From Citrobacter amalonaticus (GTDB taxonomy: Bacteria; Pseudomonadota; Gammaproteobacteria; Enterobacterales; Enterobacteriaceae), in NCBI RefSeq assembly GCF_002918555.1, contig NZ_PQMB01000002.1, positions 482,410 to 546,409 of the forward strand: DNA of 64,000 bases. Reading direction: 5' to 3'. The notes under the pieces were generated by a model, which saw only the letters and a program-made list of their open reading frames with translations, was not told where the DNA came from and did not search any database. How positions within the stretch are numbered: the first letter of the stretch is position 1; each line of letters begins with the position of its first letter. A program made the translations under genes and the position numbers. Shown here one piece after another: positions 44,290 to 54,306 of this stretch.

Positions 44290-45342
44290 ATGAAAAAGAC
44301 AGCTATCGCGATTGCAGTGGCACTGGCTGGTTTCGCTACCGTAGCGCAGGCCGCTCCGAAAGATAACACCTGGTACACTGGTGCTAAACTGGGCTGGTCT
44401 CAGTACCATGACACTGGTTTCATCAACAACAATGGTCCGACCCATGAAAACCAACTGGGTGCTGGTGCATTCGGTGGTTATCAGGTTAACCCGTATGTTG
44501 GCTTTGAAATGGGTTACGACTGGTTAGGTCGTATGCCGTACAAAGGCGACAACATCAACGGTGCTTACAAAGCTCAGGGCGTTCAGCTGACCGCTAAACT
44601 GGGTTACCCAATCACTGACGATCTGGACATCTACACTCGTCTGGGTGGTATGGTATGGCGTGCAGACACCAAGGCTAACGTACCTGGTGGTAATTCTGAT
44701 AAAAACCACGACACTGGCGTTTCTCCAGTATTCGCGGGCGGTATCGAGTATGCAATTACTCCTGAAATCGCTACCCGTCTGGAATACCAGTGGACCAACA
44801 ACATCGGTGACGCTAACACCATCGGCACTCGTCCGGATAACGGCATGCTGAGCGTAGGTGTTTCTTACCGTTTTGGTCAGGAAACTGTAGCTCCAGTAGT
44901 TGCTCCGGCACCAGCTCCGGCTCCAGAAGTACAGACCAAACACTTCACTCTGAAGTCTGACGTACTGTTCAACTTCAACAAAGCGACTCTGAAACCAGAA
45001 GGCCAGCAGGCTCTGGATCAGATGTACAGCCAGCTGAGCAACCTGGATCCGAAAGACGGTTCCGTAGTGGTTCTGGGCTTCACTGACCGCATCGGTTCTG
45101 ACGCTTACAACCAGGGTCTGTCCGAAAAACGTGCTCAGTCTGTTGTTGATTACCTGATTTCTAAAGGTATCCCGTCTGACAAAATCTCCGCACGTGGCAT
45201 GGGCGAATCCAACCCGGTTACCGGCAACACCTGTGACAACGTGAAAGCTCGCGCTGCACTGATCGACTGCCTGGCCCCGGATCGTCGTGTAGAGATCGAA
45301 GTTAAAGGCATCAAAGACGTTGTAACTCAGCCGCAGGCTTAA
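44290..45342 (+). CDS. ompA: OmpA, outer-membrane protein A
   Basis: A 350-residue protein: signal peptide to AQA (residue 21), eight-strand barrel with four variable surface loops, a Pro-Ala hinge ([11 protein letters not shown]) and a C-terminal OmpA peptidoglycan-binding domain ([20 protein letters not shown], with the disulfide Cys pair near TCDN and DCLAP). The ATG 44290 follows the AAAAA after the ribosome site. Codon use is highly optimised, as for an abundant protein. Confidence 0.98.
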   Translation: MKKTAIAIAVALAGFATVAQAAPKDNTWYTGAKLGWSQYHDTGFINNNGPTHENQLGAGAFGGYQVNPYVGFEMGYDWLGRMPYKGDNINGAYKAQGVQLTAKLGYPITDDLDIYTRLGGMVWRADTKANVPGGNSDKNHDTGVSPVFAGGIEYAITPEIATRLEYQWTNNIGDANTIGTRPDNGMLSVGVSYRFGQETVAPVVAPAPAPAPEVQTKHFTLKSDVLFNFNKATLKPEGQQALDQMYSQLSNLDPKDGSVVVLGFTDRIGSDAYNQGLSEKRAQSVVDYLISKGIPSDKISARGMGESNPVTGNTCDNVKARAALIDCLAPDRRVEIEVKGIKDVVTQPQA

Positions 45343-45355
45343 GTTTCCGTCTAAT

Positions 45356-45386
45356 AAAAAACCCCGCTCTGCGGGGTTTTTTTTTC
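45356..45386 (+). terminator. Terminator of ompA, usable in both directions
   Basis: AACCCCGC-TCT-GCGGGGTT followed by eight T; the minus side has TTTTTTATT, so it can also end matP. Confidence 0.9.
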
Positions 45387-45417
45387 GCCTTCAAAACGAC
45401 GTTAAACTCTATGACGC

Positions 45418-45870
45418 TTATTCTTTGCCTAACAGCGCCTGTAAATCGTGCTTCAGCGAAGACATCTTAGTCGCATACTTCTCTTTGTTTTCGGCATCTT
45501 CTATCAGTTGCACGATTGTTTCTGAAAGTGTTTTTCCGCGTCGTTGCGCAAGGCCAGCCAGGCGCTGCCAGACGATAAACTCCAGATCAATCGACTTCTT
45601 ACGGGTATGCTGGTGTTCCGCATTAAAGTGTCGTTTACGCCTTGCGCGAATAGTCTGCTTCATCCGGTTTTGCAACATCGGACTCATGTGTTTTTCGATC
45701 CAGACATTGACCCGGACCGGTTCATTTTCGAGGGTAAGCAATAAATCAACGGCCTCCTGGGCAGCACTGGCCTCCACGTAACGGGTTATCAACTCCCCTT
45801 CGCGATGCTTCTTCACCAGGTACTTCCACTTCCAACCGCTCTCAAGATTTTCAAGTTGTTGATATTTCAT
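45418..45870 (-). CDS. matP: MatP, Ter macrodomain organiser
   Basis: A 150-residue protein that binds matS sites and organises the replication-terminus macrodomain. The N-terminal four-helix bundle ([20 protein letters not shown]), the ribbon-helix-helix ([20 protein letters not shown]) and the C-terminal coiled coil ([16 protein letters not shown]) are present. Upstream, at 45949, a TGTGACCTGTCACA palindrome may be a regulatory site. Confidence 0.95.
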   Translation of the reverse strand: MKYQQLENLESGWKWKYLVKKHREGELITRYVEASAAQEAVDLLLTLENEPVRVNVWIEKHMSPMLQNRMKQTIRARRKRHFNAEHQHTRKKSIDLEFIVWQRLAGLAQRRGKTLSETIVQLIEDAENKEKYATKMSSLKHDLQALLGKE

Positions 45871-46055
45871 TGCGATCTCAATGTTACCGTGTCACCCATA
45901 TCAGAATATCAGCTTTTTTATTATCTGAAGAAAAGAATCTTTACCCTGTGACCTGTCACATATCCTCATGAACGTTTGCTTTCGCTTTCCACGTGTGCAG
46001 CGATGCCGGTTACGCTATAATCGCGTTTTTCACAACAGACTAAAAAACCTCAACT

Positions 46056-47816
46056 TTGACCATTACGAAACTTGCATGGCGTGATCTGGTTCCTGATACC
46101 GACAGTTATCAGGAGATATTTGCACAGCCACACGTTACCGATGATAACGACACCTTACTCAGTGATACTCAACCGCGCCTGCAGTTTGCGCTTGAGCAGT
46201 TGCTCCAGTCCCGGGTTTCATCCCCTTTTATGCTGGCAAAAGCGCCGGAAGAGCCTGAGTACCTCAATCTCCTGGCAGATGCGGCACGAACATTGCAAAA
46301 CGATGCCGACCAGTTGACGGGCGGCCATTACGAGGTTTCGGGCCATACCATCCGCTATCTCGATGCCACCAGCACTGAAGATAATTTTGCAACGCTGACG
46401 CAGGTTGTCAGCGCCGACTGGGTTGAAGCAGAGCAACTGTTTGGCTGCCTGCGCCAGTTTAATGGCGACATTACCTTACAGCCAGGTCTGGTGCACCAGG
46501 CGAATGGCGGTGTTCTGATCATCTCATTGCGTACGCTCCTGGCCCAGCCCCTGCTGTGGATGCGTCTGAAAGCCATTGTCAGCTGCGGACGCTTTGACTG
46601 GGTAGCCTTTGACGAGTCGCGTCCCCTTCCGGTCTCTGTGCCATCAATGCCGCTGAAACTCAAAGTCATTTTGGTGGGCGAGCGTGAATCACTGGCTGAT
46701 TTCCAGGAGATGGAGCCGGAACTGGCTGAGCAGGCCATCTATAGCGAATTTGAAGATAACCTGCAGATTGTAGATGCCGAATCCGTGAGCCAGTGGTGTC
46801 AGTGGGTCACACTGACCGCCAAAAGCAACAACCTGCCCTCTCCGGCGCCTGATGCCTGGCAGGTACTGGTACGCGAAGCGGTACGCTATACCGGCGAGCA
46901 GGACACACTGCCGCTCAATCCGCTATGGATTATCCGTCAGTTGAAAGAGGTCGTCCCACTGTGTGAAGGTGAATTCTGCAACGCGGAGCAACTCACCCTG
47001 ATGCTTTCACAGCGTGAATGGCGCGAAGGGTTTCTGGCCGAACGCATGCAGGATGAGATCCTTCAGGAACAAATTCTGATTGAAACCGAAGGCGAGCGCG
47101 TCGGTCAGATAAATGCCCTGTCGGTGATTGAATTTCCGGGTCATCCGCGTGCTTTTGGCGAACCCTCGCGCATCAGCTGCGTGGTACATATTGGAGACGG
47201 AGAATTCATCGATATCGAGCGTAAGGCTGAGCTCGGCGGTAATATTCATGCCAAGGGTATGATGATCATGCAGGCGTTCCTGATGTCGGAGCTACAGCTT
47301 GAGCAGCAGATCCCTTTCTCCGCCTCGCTAACCTTTGAGCAATCCTACAGCGAAGTTGATGGCGACAGCGCATCAATGGCTGAACTGTGTGCATTAATTA
47401 GCGCCCTTGCCAATGTGCCGGTGAATCAAAGCATCGCCATCACGGGTTCTGTCGATCAGTTTGGTCGCGCTCAGCCCGTTGGCGGTCTGAACGAGAAGAT
47501 CGAAGGCTTCTTCGCCATTTGCCAGCAGCGTGAGTTAACCGGCAAACAAGGGGTTATTATTCCGTCAGCGAACGTCAGGCACCTCAGCCTGCAGCCCGCA
47601 CTTTTGCAGGCCGTTGAGGAAGAGAAATTTACAATTTGGGCGGTGGACGATGTCACTGACGCGCTGCCGTTGCTGTTAAATCTGGTGTGGGATGGCGAAG
47701 GGCAAACGACGCTGATGCAAGCCATTCTGGAGCGTATCGCGCAGGCGACGCAACAGGAAGGACGTCACCGTTTTCCATGGCCGCTGCGGTGGCTGAACTG
47801 GTTTGTTCCGAACTGA
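46056..47816 (+). CDS. lonH: LonH (YcbZ), Lon-like protease homologue
   Basis: A 586-residue protein with a degenerate ATPase-like N-terminal region and a C-terminal Lon-type protease domain. The catalytic Ser lies in GDSASMAEL and the Lys in [10 protein letters not shown]. The frame starts with TTG at 46056 ([10 protein letters not shown]), which agrees with the E. coli N-terminus. Function in the cell is poorly known. The stop is 68 bases before fabA, with the fabA operators overlapping the 3' end. Confidence 0.93.
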   Translation: MTITKLAWRDLVPDTDSYQEIFAQPHVTDDNDTLLSDTQPRLQFALEQLLQSRVSSPFMLAKAPEEPEYLNLLADAARTLQNDADQLTGGHYEVSGHTIRYLDATSTEDNFATLTQVVSADWVEAEQLFGCLRQFNGDITLQPGLVHQANGGVLIISLRTLLAQPLLWMRLKAIVSCGRFDWVAFDESRPLPVSVPSMPLKLKVILVGERESLADFQEMEPELAEQAIYSEFEDNLQIVDAESVSQWCQWVTLTAKSNNLPSPAPDAWQVLVREAVRYTGEQDTLPLNPLWIIRQLKEVVPLCEGEFCNAEQLTLMLSQREWREGFLAERMQDEILQEQILIETEGERVGQINALSVIEFPGHPRAFGEPSRISCVVHIGDGEFIDIERKAELGGNIHAKGMMIMQAFLMSELQLEQQIPFSASLTFEQSYSEVDGDSASMAELCALISALANVPVNQSIAITGSVDQFGRAQPVGGLNEKIEGFFAICQQRELTGKQGVIIPSANVRHLSLQPALLQAVEEEKFTIWAVDDVTDALPLLLNLVWDGEGQTTLMQAILERIAQATQQEGRHRFPWPLRWLNWFVPN

Positions 47817-47830
47817 TCGGACTTGTTCAG
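47811..47830 (+). promoter_or_regulatory. Probable FadR operator of fabA
   Basis: AACTGATCGGACTTGTTCAG matches the FadR activating site known upstream of E. coli fabA, and overlaps the end of lonH. Confidence 0.7.
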
Positions 47831-47846
47831 CGTACACGTGTTAGCT
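47829..47846 (+). promoter_or_regulatory. Probable FabR operator of fabA
   Basis: AGCGTACACGTGTTAGCT is the 18-bp palindrome bound by FabR upstream of E. coli fabA, directly after the FadR site. Confidence 0.7.
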
Positions 47847-47884
47847 ATCCTGCGTGCTTCAATAAAATAAGGCTTACAGAGAAC

Positions 47885-48403
47885 ATGGTAGATAAACGCG
47901 AATCCTATACGAAAGAAGACCTTCTTGCCTCTGGTCGCGGTGAACTGTTTGGAGCAAAAGGCCCACAGCTGCCGGCGCCAAACATGCTGATGATGGACCG
48001 TGTGGTCAAAATGACCGAAACCGGCGGCAACTTCGACAAAGGTTATGTTGAAGCAGAACTGGACATTAATCCGGATCTTTGGTTCTTCGGATGCCACTTC
48101 ATCGGCGATCCGGTAATGCCGGGCTGTCTGGGTCTTGACGCAATGTGGCAGCTGGTTGGATTCTATCTCGGCTGGCTTGGCGGTGAAGGTAAAGGCCGTG
48201 CGCTGGGCGTAGGCGAAGTGAAATTCGGCGGTCAGATTCTGCCGACCGCGAAGAAAGTGACTTACCGTATTCACTTCAAGCGTGTAATTAATCGCCGTCT
48301 GATTATGGGTATTGCTGATGGTGAAGTGCTGGTGGATGGTCGTCAGATCTACACTGCAAACGATCTGAAAGTGGGTCTGTTCCAGGACACCTCCACTTTC
48401 TAA
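47885..48403 (+). CDS. fabA: FabA, 3-hydroxydecanoyl-ACP dehydratase/isomerase
   Basis: A 172-residue hot-dog-fold enzyme that introduces the double bond of unsaturated fatty acids at C10. Catalytic His ([12 protein letters not shown]) and Asp (LGLDAMWQL) are in place. Near identical to E. coli. The start is ATG 47885. The upstream operators for FadR and FabR and the downstream terminator (48461-48492) define its own transcription unit. Confidence 0.97.
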   Translation: MVDKRESYTKEDLLASGRGELFGAKGPQLPAPNMLMMDRVVKMTETGGNFDKGYVEAELDINPDLWFFGCHFIGDPVMPGCLGLDAMWQLVGFYLGWLGGEGKGRALGVGEVKFGGQILPTAKKVTYRIHFKRVINRRLIMGIADGEVLVDGRQIYTANDLKVGLFQDTSTF

Positions 48404-48460
48404 GCATATCCTTTGATTTCCAGATAGCGGCGCAAATGCCTTATCTGGCCATGAAAAGGC

Positions 48461-48492
48461 GAAACCTCCGTACTGCGGAGGTTTCTTTTTCT
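48461..48492 (+). terminator. Rho-independent terminator of fabA
   Basis: GAAACCTCCG-TACTG-CGGAGGTTTC followed by TTTTTC. Confidence 0.88.
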
Positions 48493-48504
48493 AAAGAGAC
48501 AGAA

Positions 48505-48672
48505 TCAGGCAATTGCCACCCTGTCCGCCATGGCTTCTCGCCAGCCTCCCAGCCAGTGCGATCTCTGATTCAGCGTCTGATAGGGACACATTTCTTTTGA
48601 GCGTCCGGTAATACCGGCCTGATAACCACGTTGATGTGCCCGTTCCAGGCGATCTCGTTTTTGTCTCTTCAT
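48505..48672 (-). CDS. rmf: Rmf, ribosome modulation factor
   Basis: A 55-residue protein read from ATG 48672: MKRQKRDRLERAHQRGYQAG, then GRSKEMCPYQTLNQRSHWLG, ending DRVAIA. It dimerises 70S ribosomes into inactive 100S particles in stationary phase. The sequence matches E. coli Rmf almost throughout. Confidence 0.95.
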   Translation of the reverse strand: MKRQKRDRLERAHQRGYQAGITGRSKEMCPYQTLNQRSHWLGGWREAMADRVAIA

Positions 48673-48862
48673 GCCTCGTTTCCCTCATGCTTGTATCTGG
48701 TGGAAAAGAAAACAGTGATTACGAAGTGTGCAATCACACTAAACGAATACCGCGAATTATTGAGCTCGTCAATGCGCAAAATTCATACCGATGTCATATT
48801 TGTGAGCTACTCAGAAAATCAGTTGTACAAAAATTGTGAGCTGAAACAACTTTCTTCATAAA

Positions 48863-48900
48863 TAAAAAACCGCCCCAGGCACAGTGCCGGAGGCGGTCAG
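48863..48900 (-). terminator. Rho-independent terminator of the pqi operon
   Basis: Minus strand ACCGCCTCCGGC ... GGGGCGGT followed by TTTTTATT, 20 bases after the pqiC stop. Confidence 0.85.
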
Positions 48901-48918
48901 ATTTACAAAAATTTAAAC

Positions 48919-49482
48919 TTATGGGATACGCTTAAGCTCCTGAGCAATGGCGGCAGCTTCCTGGCTCCAGGCATTTCCCAGCATCTTGACCATCTCATCG
49001 TAACCATCCTGAGTTTGCGTAACCTCAATATGGAACGGACGCTTAATTAGCTGTCCCTGATGATTCAGCAGCCACTCACCGCTCACAATGACCTTACCAT
49101 CATAGCGACCGTGGAATCCGGTCACGGTGACGTTCAGCGCGTCCTGAGTCGTCCCTAACGGCTGGGAAGCTACCACCCATCCCGGCAGCTGAGCGCTGAG
49201 GTTCGCCACCAGCGTATTACGCAGCTGTTGATCCAGCGGGCTGGCCCAAAGATTGTTATTGGCGATCGCATATTTCACATCGCTGGTCTGATAGACAACA
49301 CCGTTCCCCGCCAGATAATCCGGTACCGTAACCTGTTCTACCCACAGCAGACGATTCCCCTGGCTCGCCGTACTCTGCGCGCCCTGCTGAGCGATGGGGA
49401 GCTGATAATAACTTTTGTTCTCCCCGCCGGAGCTGCATGACGCCAGCCAGAACGCCATCATCACCACTGGCCACTTTTTCAT
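48919..49482 (-). CDS. pqiC: PqiC, outer-membrane lipoprotein of the Pqi lipid-transport system
   Basis: A 187-residue ABC-type_transp_aux lipoprotein. The signal peptide MKKWPVVMMAFWLASC places the lipidated Cys at 16. It sits in the outer membrane and docks the PqiB tube. Its start overlaps the pqiB stop by four bases. Confidence 0.94.
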   Translation of the reverse strand: MKKWPVVMMAFWLASCSSGGENKSYYQLPIAQQGAQSTASQGNRLLWVEQVTVPDYLAGNGVVYQTSDVKYAIANNNLWASPLDQQLRNTLVANLSAQLPGWVVASQPLGTTQDALNVTVTGFHGRYDGKVIVSGEWLLNHQGQLIKRPFHIEVTQTQDGYDEMVKMLGNAWSQEAAAIAQELKRIP

Positions 49483-51119
49483 TGTTTCGCCCTCTTCGGC
49501 TCTGGATCTTTCTTATCCTTTGCTTCAAACACCAGCGCATTACTCTTATCATTCAGCGTCTTCAGCACCGGTTGTAGCTCACGAAGCACCTGGTCAAGAC
49601 GCTGCATATCCGCCACCATCTTGTTATATGCCGCCGAACCTGGCTGGAAGCCCTGCATACTGCGATTAAGTTCGCGCAGTGTGTTTTGCATATCCGCCGG
49701 AAGCTGCTGCATCGACTGGCTGGAGGTAATCTTGTTCATATTGTCCAGCGTGGTTTGCAGATGCTTCATGGTCCGCTGACTTTCCGTCAACGTGTTGGTC
49801 GCCTGTTCAATCATTGGGTTCAACGGCAGATTATTGATTTTATCCAGCGCTTCCATCAGTCGCAGCTGAATTTGCGCCAGACCACCACTGACTGTCGGAA
49901 TGATTTGGTAACCGCCGAACTCACGAATACCTTTTAACGGCGGCTCTTTAGGATAGAAATCCAGATCCACATACAGCGCTCCGGTCACCAGGTTACCGGT
50001 TTTCAGCGACGCTCTTAACCCACGATTAAGCAGTTCCGCCAGATGAGCCCCCACGTCGGTGTTCTCATCAAGCTGCGCTTTCAGACGCTCCGGCTCAATA
50101 CGAATCAGCACCGGAATACGATAATCGTCATTAAATGCCTGCCGCATACCTGGCGCAAAGAAAGGTACCTTAGCGACCGTCCCTAAACGGATCCCACGGA
50201 ATTCCACCGGTGCTCCCGGCTGTAGACCGCGAATCGAATCTTTGAAGAACATCAGGTAATCGATATGATCGGTATAAAGCGAATCCTGAATACTTTTCTG
50301 ATCGTCATACAGGCTGAAGGCGGTTTTTTCTGCAACCGGCTGCCCCTGGTCAAGACCTTCCGGGACATCAAAACTGACGCCGCCGCCAAACAGGGTGCTC
50401 AGCGAACCCATTTCGACCCGCATACCGGCAGACGTCAGATCCACCGCAATACCGCTGTCTTTCCAGAAACGGACATTGCTGGTCACCAGGCGGTCATTTG
50501 GCGCGTTGATGAAAAGTTGATAACTGATGGAACGTTTCTGTGGATCAAACGTACTGGTTTCTACGGAACCCACGCGATATCCGCGGAAGAGTACCGGATC
50601 GCCTGGGCTAAGCTGGCCGGCTTTTTTGCTGTCCAGAACCACGCGGATCCCCTTCGCATCGGGCGGTGCCAGCGGAGGTGAATCCAGAAGCTGGTAGGTT
50701 GTCAGCTCGCTGCCTTTCGACCCCGGCTGCAATTCAATATATGCGCCGGAAAGCAGCGTCCCTAATCCGCTGATCCCTTCACGTCCGATCTGCGGCTTCA
50801 CCACCCAAAAGGCAGAATCTTTGTGTAACAACTTTTCCATACCGGAATTAAGGCGCGCTTTAATCTCGACATGCGTGAGATCATCTGTCAGCGTCGCGCT
50901 TTCCACTACCCCCACGTCCACGCTGCGGCTTTTGATGGTGGTTTTTCCCCCCTCTATGCCTTCCGCATTGGTCGTGATCAAGGTTACCTCTGGGCCCTGA
51001 TGACTGTAGTGGTAAAACAGAACCCATGCCCCAATGAGCGCAGTGACGATGGGAAATATCCACACGGGAGACCAGTTCTTTACCTTCTGAATTTTGGCTT
51101 CCCCACTTTTAGATTCCAT
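49479..51119 (-). CDS. pqiB: PqiB, MCE-domain transenvelope tube protein
   Basis: A 546-residue protein with one N-terminal membrane helix (about 20-38), three MCE domains (starting near GPEVTLITTNAEGIEGGKT, GIRVVLDSKKAGQLSPGDP and SIRGLQPGAPVEFRGIRLG) and a long C-terminal coiled coil that builds a needle across the periplasm. It carries lipids between membranes. ATG 51119 (MESKSGEAKIQ) gives the E. coli length. The start overlaps the pqiA end. Confidence 0.95.
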   Translation of the reverse strand: MESKSGEAKIQKVKNWSPVWIFPIVTALIGAWVLFYHYSHQGPEVTLITTNAEGIEGGKTTIKSRSVDVGVVESATLTDDLTHVEIKARLNSGMEKLLHKDSAFWVVKPQIGREGISGLGTLLSGAYIELQPGSKGSELTTYQLLDSPPLAPPDAKGIRVVLDSKKAGQLSPGDPVLFRGYRVGSVETSTFDPQKRSISYQLFINAPNDRLVTSNVRFWKDSGIAVDLTSAGMRVEMGSLSTLFGGGVSFDVPEGLDQGQPVAEKTAFSLYDDQKSIQDSLYTDHIDYLMFFKDSIRGLQPGAPVEFRGIRLGTVAKVPFFAPGMRQAFNDDYRIPVLIRIEPERLKAQLDENTDVGAHLAELLNRGLRASLKTGNLVTGALYVDLDFYPKEPPLKGIREFGGYQIIPTVSGGLAQIQLRLMEALDKINNLPLNPMIEQATNTLTESQRTMKHLQTTLDNMNKITSSQSMQQLPADMQNTLRELNRSMQGFQPGSAAYNKMVADMQRLDQVLRELQPVLKTLNDKSNALVFEAKDKKDPEPKRAKQ

Positions 51120-51123
51120 GCTG

Positions 51124-52371
51124 TCAGGACTCCTCATGGTCAGGTTCACGATCCCACGACAGGCGCGGATCAAAGGTCATCGCAGAAAACATTGTCATGA
51201 TGACAACTAAAGCAAACATCAAAGCACCCATTGCAGGATAAATATTCATTAAGCCTCCCATACGCACCAGCGCAGAGAGGACGGCAATAACAAAAACGTC
51301 GATCATTGACCAGCGCCCGACAAATTCGACCATCTCGTATATCAGATGCATTCTTTCACTGTCACGTTTGCCATGCCCTTTTGCGTCCCAGCACAGCCAG
51401 GCGATGGCGATCATTTTTAGCGTCGGCACCATGATGCTGGCGATAAATATCACCGCCGCAACCGGGTACGACCCTTCGCTCCACAGCAAAATAACCCCGG
51501 CAAGGATCGTGGAAGGCATCTTCGAACCGAGGAGATCGGTAATCATGATCGGCATGATGTTGGCGGGCAGATATAACATGATCGATGTGAACAGCAGCGC
51601 CAGCGTCCACTGCAGGCTGTTTTTACGTCGGGCATAACCTTTCGTCTGGCAACGCGGGCACACTAACTCATCAGCAGGAAGAATCGCCGTGCAGCATGAG
51701 CAGGAGCGAAGTCCCTGCTGAAGTCCTGAAATCCCAGGCTTCAGCGTTTGCTGCGTTACCGGCATTGGGGAGATATCATCCCATAACCAGCGGCGATCGA
51801 CGCACTGAAACGCACGCAGTTGTAAAACACAGAACAAGCACCACGGAATAAAACTGCTGCCGACGCCGATGTCACCGTAGGCCATCAGTTTGACAAAACT
51901 CACCAGCACGCCCGCAAGAAATATCTCCGCCATTCCCCACGTTTTCAACTGGAACAGTACTCGTGCCAGCCTCTGCTTCAGGCGGACCGGCAGGTCGACG
52001 CGGTTTACCAATAATAAAATCGTGATCAGGCAAAACGCCGGGACGAGTTGCACAAAGAGCATAAAGAAGGTGCCAAGACTGGCGTAGTCTTCTGAAAAGA
52101 GCACTCCCGGAATTTCCAGCAGCGTGACTTCGCTGCTCACCCCCGCCACATTCATGTTCACAAACGGGAAAAGGTTAGAGAGCAGCAGCATGAACAGCGC
52201 CGCCAGCACATACGCGGTGGGACGCTGCCTCGGCGCGTCCCACTCCGTTGTCAACGTTGTGCCACATCTTGGACATGCTGCCTTCTGACCATGCTCAAGG
52301 TGGGGCAATGCCACCAGCATGTCACACTGCGGGCACAATATGTGCTTTGCAGCATGATGATGTTCGCACAT
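51124..52371 (-). CDS. pqiA: PqiA, inner-membrane partner of PqiB
   Basis: A 415-residue polytopic protein with two zinc-ribbon-like motifs (CPQCDMLVALPHLEH with CPRC; CCTAILPADELVCPRC), each preceding a four-helix membrane domain. It works with PqiB/PqiC in lipid transport; in E. coli the operon responds to SoxRS (paraquat). First gene of the operon, close behind uup. Confidence 0.95.
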   Translation of the reverse strand: MCEHHHAAKHILCPQCDMLVALPHLEHGQKAACPRCGTTLTTEWDAPRQRPTAYVLAALFMLLLSNLFPFVNMNVAGVSSEVTLLEIPGVLFSEDYASLGTFFMLFVQLVPAFCLITILLLVNRVDLPVRLKQRLARVLFQLKTWGMAEIFLAGVLVSFVKLMAYGDIGVGSSFIPWCLFCVLQLRAFQCVDRRWLWDDISPMPVTQQTLKPGISGLQQGLRSCSCCTAILPADELVCPRCQTKGYARRKNSLQWTLALLFTSIMLYLPANIMPIMITDLLGSKMPSTILAGVILLWSEGSYPVAAVIFIASIMVPTLKMIAIAWLCWDAKGHGKRDSERMHLIYEMVEFVGRWSMIDVFVIAVLSALVRMGGLMNIYPAMGALMFALVVIMTMFSAMTFDPRLSWDREPDHEES

Positions 52372-52385
52372 ATGCGCTCCTTTAA

Positions 52386-54293
52386 TTATGCGCCATTCTT
52401 CAAAGCTTCAAGATATTCCCAGCGCTCAAAGGCTTGCTCAAGTTCCTGCTCTGCGTCATTCAGCTCGGCCAGTACCTTTTGCGTATGTTCATGGGGCTGG
52501 CTGAAGAAGGCAGCGTCTGCCACCTGCGTCTGCAACGCTTCCAGTTTTGCTTCCAGCTCTTCAAGCCGTGCGGGGAGTTGTTCCAGTTCGCGCTGCAGTT
52601 TATAGCTTAGTTTGCTACTGCCGCGTTTTACAATTTCTGCTTTCGGGGCAATAACTTCCTCGGTTTTCTTCCCGGCAGGCTGTATAAACGCCAGGTGCTG
52701 CTCTTGCTGACCGCGCGCATCATGATAGCCGCCAACATAACGACCAATTTTACCGCCGCTTTCGAAGATCCAGCACTCGGTCACGGTGTTGTCGACAAAC
52801 TGACGATCGTGGCTCACCAGCAACACGGTGCCCTGATAAGCATCGATCAGCTCTTCCAGTAGCTCCAGCGTCTCGACGTCGAGATCGTTTGTCGGTTCAT
52901 CAAGAATTAACAGATTGCTGGGTTTCAGAAAAAGCCGTGCCAGCAGCAGACGATTACGCTCTCCGCCTGACAACGCGCGCACCGGCGTCATCGCACGCTT
53001 TGGATGGAACAGGAAGTCCTGCAGATAACCCAATACATGGCGCGGTTTACCGTTAACCATCACCTCTTGCTTGCCTTCCGCCAGGTTATCCATCACCGTT
53101 TTATCGGGATCCAACTCTGCACGGTGCTGATCGAAATAGGCCACTTCCAGCTTCGTCCCTACGTGGATACGGCCACTGTCAGCCTTAAGCTGATCTAACA
53201 TCAGTTTGAGCAGCGTCGTTTTCCCGCAGCCGTTCGGCCCGATCAGGGCAATTTTGTCGCCGCGCTGAACCTGAGCGGAGAAGTCTTTCACCAACTGTTT
53301 GCCGTCCACCTGGTAATCGACATTTTCCATCTCAAAGACGACCTTACCGGAGCGGGTCGCTTCTTCGACCTGCATCTTCGCAGTTCCCATCACTTCACGC
53401 CGTTCACTGCGTTCGCGACGCATCGCTTTCAGGGCGCGCACGCGACCTTCGTTACGGGTACGACGTGCTTTAATTCCCTGGCGGATCCACACTTCTTCCA
53501 GCGCCAGCTTGCGATCGAATTCAGCGTTCTGCAGTTCTTCCACGCGCAGGGCCTCTTCTTTCTCCTGCAGGTACTGATCGTAATTCCCCGGATAAGTCAC
53601 CAGCTTGCCGCGATCGAGATCAACAATACGGGTCGCCATATTGCGGATAAAGGAACGGTCGTGGGAGATGAAAATAATCGTGCCGTTGAAGGATTTCAGG
53701 AACCCTTCCAGCCAGTCGATGGTTTCAATATCCAGATGGTTGGTTGGCTCATCAAGGAGCAGCACGCGTGGATTGCTGACCAGCGCCCGCCCCAGCGCCG
53801 CCTTACGCAGCCAGCCCCCGGAGAGCGAAGAGAGCGCCGCGTTAGGATCCAGCCCCAGTTGCGCCAGCACTTCGTTAATACGGTTTTCAAGCTGCCACAG
53901 GTTGTGATGGTCGAGCTGCTCCTGCACCTTCGCCATCTCATTGAGATTTTTATCGCTGGGGTCAGTCATGATCAGACGAGAGATATCATGGTAGCGCTTC
54001 AGATACTCAGCCTGCTCTTCAATTCCTTCAGCGACAAAATCGTATACGCTGCCGACGATATTGCGTGGCGGATCCTGTTGCAGTCGGGCAACGATCAGAT
54101 CCTGTTCATAAATGATGCGCCCGTCATCCAGACCCTGCTCGCGGTTAAGGATCTTCATCAGCGTCGATTTCCCGGCGCCGTTACGGCCGACCAGGCAGAC
54201 ACGTTCGTTATCTTCGATATGCAGCTCTGCATTATCGAGAAGCGGCGCATCGCTGAACGACAGCCATGCGCCATGCATACTGATTAATGACAT
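52386..54293 (-). CDS. uup: Uup, ABC-F ATPase
   Basis: A 635-residue soluble protein with two ABC domains (GRNGAGKST / LSGGWLRKAAL / LLLDEPTNHLD; GPNGCGKTT / LSGGERNRLLL / LILDEPTNDLD) and a C-terminal coiled-coil DNA-binding tail rich in Glu/Gln. It acts on the ribosome, and its loss raises transposon excision in E. coli. Only 14 bases separate it from pqiA and 13 from rlmL, so the group may be co-transcribed. Confidence 0.96.
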   Translation of the reverse strand: MSLISMHGAWLSFSDAPLLDNAELHIEDNERVCLVGRNGAGKSTLMKILNREQGLDDGRIIYEQDLIVARLQQDPPRNIVGSVYDFVAEGIEEQAEYLKRYHDISRLIMTDPSDKNLNEMAKVQEQLDHHNLWQLENRINEVLAQLGLDPNAALSSLSGGWLRKAALGRALVSNPRVLLLDEPTNHLDIETIDWLEGFLKSFNGTIIFISHDRSFIRNMATRIVDLDRGKLVTYPGNYDQYLQEKEEALRVEELQNAEFDRKLALEEVWIRQGIKARRTRNEGRVRALKAMRRERSERREVMGTAKMQVEEATRSGKVVFEMENVDYQVDGKQLVKDFSAQVQRGDKIALIGPNGCGKTTLLKLMLDQLKADSGRIHVGTKLEVAYFDQHRAELDPDKTVMDNLAEGKQEVMVNGKPRHVLGYLQDFLFHPKRAMTPVRALSGGERNRLLLARLFLKPSNLLILDEPTNDLDVETLELLEELIDAYQGTVLLVSHDRQFVDNTVTECWIFESGGKIGRYVGGYHDARGQQEQHLAFIQPAGKKTEEVIAPKAEIVKRGSSKLSYKLQRELEQLPARLEELEAKLEALQTQVADAAFFSQPHEHTQKVLAELNDAEQELEQAFERWEYLEALKNGA

Positions 54294-54306
54294 TTTACTT
54301 ATCCTT

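Noticed and set aside
45949..45962. A true matS site upstream of matP
   Set aside because: matS needs three bases between the half-sites; only two are present, so it is reported only as a palindrome.
48491..48688. Open frame of 65 codons near 48.6 kb
   Set aside because: Wrong frame; the real gene here is rmf at 48505-48672.
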